Positions 7,317-13,468 of a DNA stretch of 16,016 nt are shown here, piece after piece. A program made the translations under genes and the position numbers. Where the stretch lies: NCBI GenBank assembly GCA_040255675.1, contig JBDZVM010000064.1, forward strand, positions 1-16,016. Reading direction: 5' to 3'. The DNA comes from JBDZVM01 sp040255675. GTDB taxonomy: Bacteria > Actinomycetota > Actinomycetes > Acidothermales > Acidothermaceae. The notes below the pieces were generated by a model. That model was given only the letters and a program-made list of their open reading frames with translations, did not search any database and was not told the origin of the DNA. How positions within the stretch are numbered: position 1 is the first letter of the stretch; each line of letters opens with the position of its first letter.

Positions 7317-8413
7317 CTACGCCTGTCGGGGCGCCAGGACTCGCAGGCGACGTTCGATGCGAGTCTGGACGGCGACCACCGACGCGCGAACGACCGCTTC
7401 CGTTACGCCGAGCGGCCCGGACAGCGGCGCGGCCGCGTCGTCCGTCGAAAACTCGTCACGCAAGATTCGGCGCGCCTCGCCGGGCCAGACGACGTCACGA
7501 GGACGGCTGTTAACCCGAAGCTTGCCGCCGGTCTCGGCCATCCAAAGACTATCGGGATGGTTCACCACGTAAACGCACGCGGCAAAAGGAATCTCGGTTG
7601 GCGGTCGGCCGAGCCGACTCGCGGCGAGATCGTAATCCTGGTGACCGTATTGCGCTGGCGACGTGCCGAACCAGCTAAACGATGCACCGACATCGTCGAA
7701 CGATATGGGCAATTCGTCGCGGCTGAAGCGAAAAATGAACGAACTACCACATCGGCGGTGGAAATTTTCCGGGTAGCGCTGCAGCGTCTTCGACCTCGTG
7801 TCGTAGACGTACCCGTTGTCGACGACGTAGCTGCCCTGGCCATCGCCGATCACGTAACGGACGAGATCGCGGTGCACGAGATCGTCGGCATCCAAGAAAA
7901 CCACGGTCACGTCATCGACACCACACGAACGTAGGCGAGCACCGATGAAGCGCCGCTTACGCGCCTTGTCTTGGCCGCGCTCCATGACCGTGCGGGGTTC
8001 CGGGAAGGGCACTTCAAGCACCTCGACCTGAGCGCGAAGATCTCTTATATCAGGCATGTCGTGGCAAGCAACAAAGATGCGGGAATCAAAACCGGCACCT
8101 GCCACCGCGGCCGCGTTGATCGCGCGCCTCAGGTTGATCTGGGCCTGATCCCAATCGACGCACGTTGCCCTTGATTGCAGCGGGATCGCGAAGGCAACGC
8201 AAGATTCACCGCNNNNNNNNNNNNNNNNNNNNNNNNNNNNNNNNNNNNNNNNNNNNNNNNNNNNNNNNNNNNNNNNNNNNNNNNNNNNNNNNNNNNNNNN
8301 NNNNNNNNNNNNACGCACGTTGCCCTTGATTGCAGCGGGATCGCGAAGGCAACGCAAGATTCACCGCGAGATTCACTGCGAGATTGACGGTAATTCGTGG
8401 CGACCAAAGTCAA
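7317..8413 (-). CDS. GT-A fold glycosyltransferase, split by an assembly gap
   Basis: A probable glycosyltransferase with VVFLDADDLVHRDLV, whose DAD is the metal- and nucleotide-sugar-binding motif of GT-A folds. The N-terminal SCVAFAIPLQSRATCVDWDQ and later IFVACHDMPD fit the first strands of such domains. The coding frame is interrupted by the 100-N gap (8213-8312). The 55 bases on each side of the gap are identical; counting them once and removing the Ns leaves 942 bp, exactly 314 codons, and joins both parts into one frame of 313 residues with DADD at 123-126. So the gene is very probably whole in the organism. The start is a TTG at 8413 with only a weak GGGGG upstream; it is the first start codon after an in-frame stop. 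The residues SRSESRGES near the start come from a 12-bp repeat. The sugar donor and acceptor are unknown. Confidence 0.75.
8158..8367. other. Scaffold gap (100 N) with identical 55-bp flanks
   Basis: Bases 8158-8212 and 8313-8367 are identical and enclose exactly 100 Ns (8213-8312). An exact 55-bp overlap is what a de Bruijn assembler with a k-mer near 55 leaves at the ends of two contigs that were never merged. The gap is therefore probably an artefact of negative true length, and the real sequence probably has one copy of the 55 bases and no intervening sequence. Confidence 0.85.
8357..8391. repeat. 12-bp tandem microrepeat at the contig end
   Basis: AGATTCACCGCG (8357-8368) and AGATTCACTGCG (8369-8380) are followed by a degenerate third unit (8381-8391). 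The repeat lies in the first codons of the minus-strand glycosyltransferase and encodes part of SRSESRGES. It is at the point where the contig broke, and may have caused or contributed to the break. Confidence 0.75.
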
Positions 8414-8646
8414 TGCACCCCCGTAGACGTCGTCGTCAGGTTATGCATCGGAACGCACCAAGACTGGTCTCCGGCGCGCTACTTCCGGCTATCTCAGTGG
8501 ACGCCGGTACGGACACACCGCGCGAAATGCCTCAGCATTCGAGCACTCTTGCGGGTGTGGTGTATCGACGTCCGGGAAGGACGCGCGGGTGCATCGCCCG
8601 AGTTTGGTTTCCGCGGTGCTGTTCTGATCAAGAGGCGGGGGTCACG
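8414..8646. other. Intergenic region between divergent genes
   Basis: The 233 bp between the glycosyltransferase (-) and the ATP-grasp gene (+) stay open in the ATP-grasp frame, but the translation is Arg-, Pro- and His-rich without family resemblance, so I treat it as non-coding. Promoters for both genes should lie here. I could not pick convincing -35/-10 pairs or an operator. Confidence 0.5.
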
Positions 8647-9813
8647 ATGGTCAGCCTGAACCGCCAATCGATGTCTCAGGCGTGGTGCAAAGTTGCCTCT
8701 CGGGCACAGCTTGCTTACGCTGTGGGCCCGCGTCACGTCGTTCGGCGCACGAGCGCCAACCGCCGGCATCGCGCCGTCCTGGCAAAGCGAAGAGGCGATG
8801 TCGCCATCACAATGTGGCGCGACGCGGCAGTTGAGTTAGGCGCGTCCGCGCGCCAACTCGCGGCTTCAGTACTGGAGATCGAGGCCGATTCGAGCACGAC
8901 GCGAGTGCGCGGCCAGACAACGCCCTACGCCGACGAAGTTTCGTGCCACATCGCCTCCGACAAGCTCCTGTCTTACCGACTTTTCGTCGAGGCGGGATTG
9001 CCCGTACCGACACACTGCGCCATCGACGACCGTGGCATGGCGAACGCCGGCGTCATCGCCGCCGCGGGTGGGTGGCCGCTCCTGGTAAAACCCGTACACG
9101 GTCGCGGCGGCGCTGGGATCACTGGCGAGATCCGCTCGCCATCTCAGCTCAGGCGCGCGCTGCTCGCGGCCGGACGTTTCGACAGGCGCGTCTTGCTCGA
9201 GCATCAAATCGACGGCGATTCGTTTCGCATTCTCGTCTTGGACGACGCGGTGCTCGACATCTTGCGACGCGGCCGTCCCGTCGTTATCGGCGACGGCCGG
9301 TCACAACTCGGCGACCTCATCCTCGCTGAGGAGGAGCGGCGGATTTCGGCCAACGACGCGACCGGCCTGAAGCCGCTTCTTACCGATCTCGATTGCGTGT
9401 TTACACTTCGCCGCGCGGGTTGGCGGCTGCGCGACGTCCTGCCGAAAGGCCAAACCGTCGCTTTCAAAACGGCAACCAACGCGACGCCTGCCACGCAAAC
9501 CGTCGTCTTGTCGCGGCCCTACCCGCCGGGGCTCGTCGACGCGGCTGTGCGCGCGGCTCGGGCCGTCGGCGTGCGACTCGGCGGAGTCGACATCGTGACG
9601 CCGAACCCGCACGAGGCCTTGAACGCGACGGGAGGCGCGGTACTGGAGGTCAACCCGGTGCCGGCCCTCACGCATCACTACGTCGCGGCCGGACGAGGCG
9701 GTGACATCGCCGTCCCGATCCTTCGCTCACTGCTCAACTTCGATGCTGCCCGCCAGTCTTCGACGTTGTCGGACGGCGTGAATCCGATCCGCTCAGTGCC
9801 GGCAAGGTCGTAA
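8647..9813 (+). CDS. ATP-grasp ligase resembling the cyanophycin synthetase ATP-grasp domain
   Basis: A 388-residue stand-alone ATP-grasp enzyme. This fold activates a carboxylate as acyl phosphate and joins it to an amine or thiol. Residues 1-95 are unrecognised. Then come HIASDKLLSYRLFVEAGLPV (101-120, the pre-ATP helix), LLVKPV with ATP-binding Lys148, the glycine loop GRGGAGI (152-158), Glu185, IGDGRS (214-219), GGVDIVT with Asp315 and LEVNPVPAL with Glu334 and Asn336 for metal binding. IGDGRS and the later LPKGQTVAFKTATNA are reminiscent of CphA, but the Mur-ligase half of CphA is absent. ATG 8647 is preceded by GAGGCGGGGG. Its last 136 bp overlap the convergent SDR gene. In this context it might attach an amino acid or peptide to the glycan or act on the PqqD tail; the substrate is not readable. 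Confidence 0.8.
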   Translation: MVSLNRQSMSQAWCKVASRAQLAYAVGPRHVVRRTSANRRHRAVLAKRRGDVAITMWRDAAVELGASARQLAASVLEIEADSSTTRVRGQTTPYADEVSCHIASDKLLSYRLFVEAGLPVPTHCAIDDRGMANAGVIAAAGGWPLLVKPVHGRGGAGITGEIRSPSQLRRALLAAGRFDRRVLLEHQIDGDSFRILVLDDAVLDILRRGRPVVIGDGRSQLGDLILAEEERRISANDATGLKPLLTDLDCVFTLRRAGWRLRDVLPKGQTVAFKTATNATPATQTVVLSRPYPPGLVDAAVRAARAVGVRLGGVDIVTPNPHEALNATGGAVLEVNPVPALTHHYVAAGRGGDIAVPILRSLLNFDAARQSSTLSDGVNPIRSVPARS

Positions 9814-10505
9814 AGCCGCCACGTATTGTCGGAAACCGCATAAAGAATCTCGAACCGCACGTCGTCCGGTGCTTCGATCGCGCGAATGACGAGGTTGGCG
9901 AAATCGCGATGCGAGATCATCGTCGCGAAATGCCGGGATCGCGTCGGCCGATCGGTGGGGCGTACCGATCCGATTCGCAGGCAGATCACCGAAATCCCGA
10001 ATTGGTCGCTGTAATAGCGGCACAACGCCTCACCGAACGCCTTGCTGACGCCGTAGAGGTTCGCGGGCCGAACTGGCATCGTGGGCGTCAGGCGCACAAA
10101 TGTAGCGGGGTCGAGGCCCTCGTAGCGGCCCGCGACGATCGAAGCCCAAGGCTCGTCGTCCTCGTAACCCATCACGACCGCGTTGGAACTCGCGAATACC
10201 ACGCGGCGCACGCCGCGAATCCGAGCCGCCTCCAAAACGTTACGAGTTCCGACGATGTTGTTCTCGAGGGTCGACGTCCACGTCGCCTTCCAACTCGCGT
10301 CGGCCGCGAGATGGACGACGACGTCCGCCCCGCGAAACGCGCTGGCGAGGCGGCGCCGATTCGACATCGAAAACCGTTTCGCCGCAACGCCCCGAATCCG
10401 TTGCCGATCGATCGCCACCACGTTGTAGCGTTCACGCAGGCCGGGAAGCAGCACCTGGCCGACACCCCCGGCCGCGCCCGTCACGACAACGTTCAGTTTG
10501 CCCAC
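9678..10505 (-). CDS. NAD(P)-dependent SDR, uronate-dehydrogenase-like
   Basis: An extended short-chain dehydrogenase of 275 residues that acts on a sugar or sugar nucleotide. TGAAGGVG (9-16) is the NAD-binding loop, VVVHLAADAS follows at about 62-71, FASSNAVV (104-111) carries the catalytic Ser, and LYGVSKAFGEAL has the Tyr151/Lys155 pair. YGVSKAFGEAL, ISVICLRIGSV, SHRDFANLVIRA and the late SDNTWRLYDL resemble uronate dehydrogenase and its close relatives, so oxidation of a uronic acid or an epimerase-like role is possible; the name is by similarity only. The GTG at 10505 has GAGAGAGG about 10 bases upstream; the open frame upstream is not SDR-like. It is divergent from the PqqD gene (99 bp apart) and convergent with, and overlapping, the ATP-grasp gene by 136 bp. 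The overlap includes its conserved C-terminal motif GFTPSDN. Confidence 0.82.
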   Translation of the reverse strand: MGKLNVVVTGAAGGVGQVLLPGLRERYNVVAIDRQRIRGVAAKRFSMSNRRRLASAFRGADVVVHLAADASWKATWTSTLENNIVGTRNVLEAARIRGVRRVVFASSNAVVMGYEDDEPWASIVAGRYEGLDPATFVRLTPTMPVRPANLYGVSKAFGEALCRYYSDQFGISVICLRIGSVRPTDRPTRSRHFATMISHRDFANLVIRAIEAPDDVRFEILYAVSDNTWRLYDLAGTERIGFTPSDNVEDWRAASKLSSERRIGTAMSPPRPAAT

Positions 10506-10604
10506 GGCCGGTATTCCTCTCTCGCCGGGTTTCCGCCTTCCGGCGTGGGGAAGGGCGATACCAGCCACACGGTTCGGGGATCGACCCGGAGGGGGGTCAA
10601 GGCA

Positions 10605-11048
10605 GTGATTGACGGGTGCTTTCGAATCAACGCGCCTGATGTGATCAACGAAACGATCGAAAATGAAGCGATCATTCTTCACCTCGGTACGGGGCGCTAC
10701 TACAGCGCGAGAGGATGCGGGGCGCAAGCATGGTCATGGTTGTCTGAAGCAGTTCCCGCATCTCGCGTTCTTGAACTTCTGACGGCCATGTACGACGTTT
10801 CCCCGGAGGTCGCGAGCGCCGACCTCGACGCGTTCGTGGCAGACCTTCGCGCCGAAGGCCTCCTCACGCAGACGACTGACGAAGCCTCGTCGGTGCCCAA
10901 AAGTCCCAGCGGCACCCGGTTGCCGTACGAAGCGCCGTCGATCGAGTGCTACACCGACTTGCAGGATCTGCTCCTGCTCGACCCCGTTCACGAGGTCGAC
11001 GCGTCGCAAGGCTGGCCGCACGTCGCGTCGGACGCGTCGAGTGTCTGA
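10605..11048 (+). CDS. PqqD-domain protein with a conserved-looking acidic C-terminal tail
   Basis: A 147-residue protein. Residues 5-88 form a PqqD-like winged-helix domain (INETIENEAIILHLGTGRYY, then the helix GCGAQAWSWL, then VADLRAEGLL). PqqD domains are RiPP recognition elements that hold leader peptides for modifying enzymes. A Ser/Pro linker follows, and then a tail unlike a PqqD domain: LPYEAPSIECY (107-116), DLQDLLLLDPVHEVD (118-132), GWP (136-138) and a final SDASSV. YEAPSI fits the YxxPx(L/I) pattern that lasso-peptide leaders present to their recognition element. The GTG at 10605 follows GGAGGGGGG. The stop overlaps the HprK-like start by 8 bp, so the two are coupled. It opens the five-gene operon. 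It may resemble the HPr-rel-A system PqqD proteins, which I cannot verify here. Confidence 0.82.
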   Translation: MIDGCFRINAPDVINETIENEAIILHLGTGRYYSARGCGAQAWSWLSEAVPASRVLELLTAMYDVSPEVASADLDAFVADLRAEGLLTQTTDEASSVPKSPSGTRLPYEAPSIECYTDLQDLLLLDPVHEVDASQGWPHVASDASSV

Positions 11049-12105
11049 CACCACAACCGCGGCGTTCAAGACATCCTCATTCGCCGACGCCTTCGAGGCT
11101 GCCACCAAGGCTGTCGGCGGCGTCACCGAGCGCTCGTTCACAGTAGCGGGCCGGCCGATTCTCTTGCGATTCGCCAGCAACGCGCTGTTGCCGCTGGCGG
11201 AGGCGTTCGCGCACCTCGAAGCGCCCGCCTCGACGCGGCCGAAATTGCGCGTGCATCTGTGGGACGCGATGTCGACCGGCGTCAAATGCCCCGAGCCCCC
11301 ATTCGAGGGACGTGTGGGCGAACCAGGCGGCCTGCGCGTGCTCTGGCAACAGCCACCGGTACGCGTCGTGCTTCAGCCTGGTCAGTCGACAATGAACGCC
11401 ATCGACGAGCAAACCGGCGACGCCTGGTTTTGGTGCGCTGACCCCGACCAACTCCCGTTTTGGGAGCGGTCGACGCCCATTCGCATGATCCTGCACTGGT
11501 GGATGCGGGGCGAGGGCCTGTTCTTGCTGCACGGCGCGGCCGTCGGATTTTCGGACGGCGGCGCGCTCATCGTCGGCAAGGGCGGGTCTGGAAAATCGAC
11601 GACGTCGCTTCTCGCGTTGCGCCACGGCATGCAATTCGCGAGCGACGACTACGTCGCGGTCGAACCGGACGCCGACAACGGGCCGCGGGTGCACAGCGTT
11701 TTCGGCTCAGCCAAGCTGACTCCTGAGCAATATCACAGCTTCCCCGAGTTACAGGCCGCCACCATTAATGCTGACAAACTGCCCGACGAAAAGGCCGTGG
11801 TCTTCGTCGGCCGGTTGGCCGGCTCGCGGCTGGTTCGCGGCTTTCCGCTGCGGGCGATTCTCGTTCCGCGCATCGCGGGCCGCGTAGAGACGACCGCGTT
11901 CCCCATTTCAGCGGGCAGCACATTGGCCGGGCTCGCGCCGAGCACCATCTTTCAGTTGCCCGGTGGCGCGTCAACAAATCTCGCCGCCATGGCGCGGATC
12001 GTGCGCGGCGTCCCCGGTTTCGCGCTAGAACTCGGCAGCGACCTCGACGGCGTGCCCGCCGCAATCCGCGACGTGCTGTTGTCGCTAGGAGTGAGAGAAG
12101 CATGA
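11041..12105 (+). CDS. HPr-kinase-related P-loop protein (HprK-rel type)
   Basis: A 354-residue protein whose C-terminal half resembles the kinase domain of HPr kinase/phosphorylase. LLHGAAVGF carries His164 at the place of the HprK histidine, the P-loop is GKGGSGKST (179-187), and FASDDYVAVE (199-208) supplies the acidic pair. The N-terminal 150 residues match the variable region of HprK-related proteins rather than the HprK N-domain. No PTS gene or HPr is in view, so the target is probably not HPr. Relatives in some lasso-peptide clusters phosphorylate a serine of the precursor peptide, which makes the Ser-containing end of the neighbouring PqqD protein a candidate. GTG 11041 overlaps the PqqD stop, and its own stop overlaps the next ATG as ATGA (12102-12105). 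Confidence 0.85.
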   Translation: MSDTTTAAFKTSSFADAFEAATKAVGGVTERSFTVAGRPILLRFASNALLPLAEAFAHLEAPASTRPKLRVHLWDAMSTGVKCPEPPFEGRVGEPGGLRVLWQQPPVRVVLQPGQSTMNAIDEQTGDAWFWCADPDQLPFWERSTPIRMILHWWMRGEGLFLLHGAAVGFSDGGALIVGKGGSGKSTTSLLALRHGMQFASDDYVAVEPDADNGPRVHSVFGSAKLTPEQYHSFPELQAATINADKLPDEKAVVFVGRLAGSRLVRGFPLRAILVPRIAGRVETTAFPISAGSTLAGLAPSTIFQLPGGASTNLAAMARIVRGVPGFALELGSDLDGVPAAIRDVLLSLGVREA

Positions 12106-12776
12106 CTTCGCTCGTGAGCGTCGTGCTCCCCGTCTTTAACGGCGAGGCGTTCCTCGCGGAGGCGCTCGACGCGATCCTGGCTCAGGACTACCCCTCACTT
12201 GAAGTCATCGTTGCCGACGACGGCTCGACCGACTCGACGCCCGACATCGTCAAACGCTACGACGCCGTGAAGTATGTGCGCCAAGACAACGCCGGGCCGT
12301 CGGCCGCGCGCAATGCCGGAATAGCCATGAGCACAGGAGGTTTCGTCACCTTCTGCGATTGCGACGACCTTTATCACCCGGGCAAGGTGTCGGCGCAGGT
12401 GAGCCATCTCGAGACCCATCCGGCAGCCGGGTGCGTAATGGTGCGCCACCACACCATCATCGAGCCCGGCACGACGCCACCGGCGTGGATCGAAAAGGAC
12501 GACGGCGGCGTGCAGGTGCAGTCGGCCATGGTGCGACGTGAGGTGATCGACACCGTCGGCGGTTACAACCCCGAGTACCGCATGAGCGAAAACATGGAAT
12601 GGCTCAGCAGAATCAAAACCGCGGGTTTCGGTATCGACGTCATCGACGAGATTCTCGTCGAGCGTCGTTTACATGGCACGAACGCAAGCTACGACCGACG
12701 AGACCTGCAAACGAGCCTGCTCGGGTCACTTCGGTCGAGAATCGCGGCAAACCGGCAGGCGGAGGCACGACGATGA
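12102..12776 (+). CDS. Family 2 glycosyltransferase, first copy
   Basis: A cytosolic GT-A glycosyltransferase of 224 residues that transfers a sugar from a nucleotide donor, probably onto the lipid-linked glycan exported by the flippase. The opening SLVSVVLPVFNGEAFLAEAL, the nucleotide-binding VADDGSTD (Asp39-Asp40), GPSAARNAGI and the metal site Asp86-x-Asp88 (CDCDD) are all standard. The acceptor-side motif MSENMEWLSRI (about 161-171) corresponds to the catalytic-base region, here SENMEW rather than the common EDxxW. It starts in an ATGA overlap with the kinase gene and ends in an ATGA overlap with the next glycosyltransferase, so the whole block is one translationally coupled operon. Short length and no C-terminal membrane segment suggest a soluble enzyme. 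Donor and acceptor are unknown. Confidence 0.9.
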   Translation: MTSLVSVVLPVFNGEAFLAEALDAILAQDYPSLEVIVADDGSTDSTPDIVKRYDAVKYVRQDNAGPSAARNAGIAMSTGGFVTFCDCDDLYHPGKVSAQVSHLETHPAAGCVMVRHHTIIEPGTTPPAWIEKDDGGVQVQSAMVRREVIDTVGGYNPEYRMSENMEWLSRIKTAGFGIDVIDEILVERRLHGTNASYDRRDLQTSLLGSLRSRIAANRQAEARR

Positions 12777-13468
12777 GCACGCAACCCTTGGTCAGCGTCT
12801 TGGTGACGGCCTACAACGCGGGCGACTATCTAGGCGAAGCCCTCGACAGCGCGTTCGGCCAGACGTATCGAAACGTCGAAGTGGTCGTCATCGACGACGG
12901 TTCTGACGACAACACTGGGGATGTCATCGCGAAATATCCAGCGGTCAAAGCTCAGCGCCAAGACCGCGGTGGCATCGGGGCCGCCCGCAATCTCGCGGTC
13001 TCGATGGCGACGGGCGACTTCTTCACATTTCTCGACGCCGACGACCGGTTCCCGCTGGAGAAACTCCAGATCCAGCTGAATGCTTTTGCTGACGACCCCT
13101 CGCTCGACGTCGTCTACGGGCATGTGCGCGAATTCGTCAGCCCGGATCTGTCACCTGCCGACGCCGCGCGCATCAGGCCGCCGGTGGCGTATCACGAATC
13201 GCATCTGTCAGGGGTGATGCTGATTCGGCGTAACGCGTTCGAACGCGTCGGTGCCTGGAAAGTGGGCCTCAAAGTCGGAACGGGCGTCGAGTGGTACACG
13301 AGATCTCTCGAAGCAAACCTTCGCACTCTCGTGCTGCCCGACGTGTTGCTCGAACGCCGACTGCACCTTTCCAACAACGGGTTACAGCAAGCAGACCACC
13401 GCATTCAATACGCCAGCATCGTGAAGGCCGCCCTTGACCGTCGACGAGCCGAACGTGCCCGGGGCTAG
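12773..13468 (+). CDS. Family 2 glycosyltransferase, second copy
   Basis: A 231-residue paralogue-like partner of the preceding enzyme, with the same GT-A layout: LVSVLVTAYNAGDYLGEAL (6-24), VIDDGSDD with Asp41-Asp42, GIGAARNLAV (68-76) and FLDADD with the Asp88-x-Asp90 metal site. LKVGTGVEWYTRSLE (about 165-179) fills the acceptor/base region, with GTGVEW where the first copy has SENMEW. The similarity in length and motif spacing suggests an old tandem duplication with divergence in specificity, so the two may add successive residues. The ATG at 12773 overlaps the previous stop, with GGAGG about 8 bases upstream. The downstream nucleotidyltransferase-like gene may begin inside its last 35 bp. 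Confidence 0.9.
   Translation: MSTQPLVSVLVTAYNAGDYLGEALDSAFGQTYRNVEVVVIDDGSDDNTGDVIAKYPAVKAQRQDRGGIGAARNLAVSMATGDFFTFLDADDRFPLEKLQIQLNAFADDPSLDVVYGHVREFVSPDLSPADAARIRPPVAYHESHLSGVMLIRRNAFERVGAWKVGLKVGTGVEWYTRSLEANLRTLVLPDVLLERRLHLSNNGLQQADHRIQYASIVKAALDRRRAERARG

Noticed and set aside
8158..8367. Real direct duplication or insertion-site duplication flanking an unsequenced element
   Set aside because: The exact 55-bp identity, the round 100-N length and the frame closing on removal all fit an unmerged contig overlap better than a biological duplication.
8320..8646. N-terminal extension of the ATP-grasp protein up to the gap
   Set aside because: The extra 109 residues are Arg/Pro/His-rich without pattern, cross the glycosyltransferase start on the other strand, and the ATG at 8647 has a good ribosome binding site.
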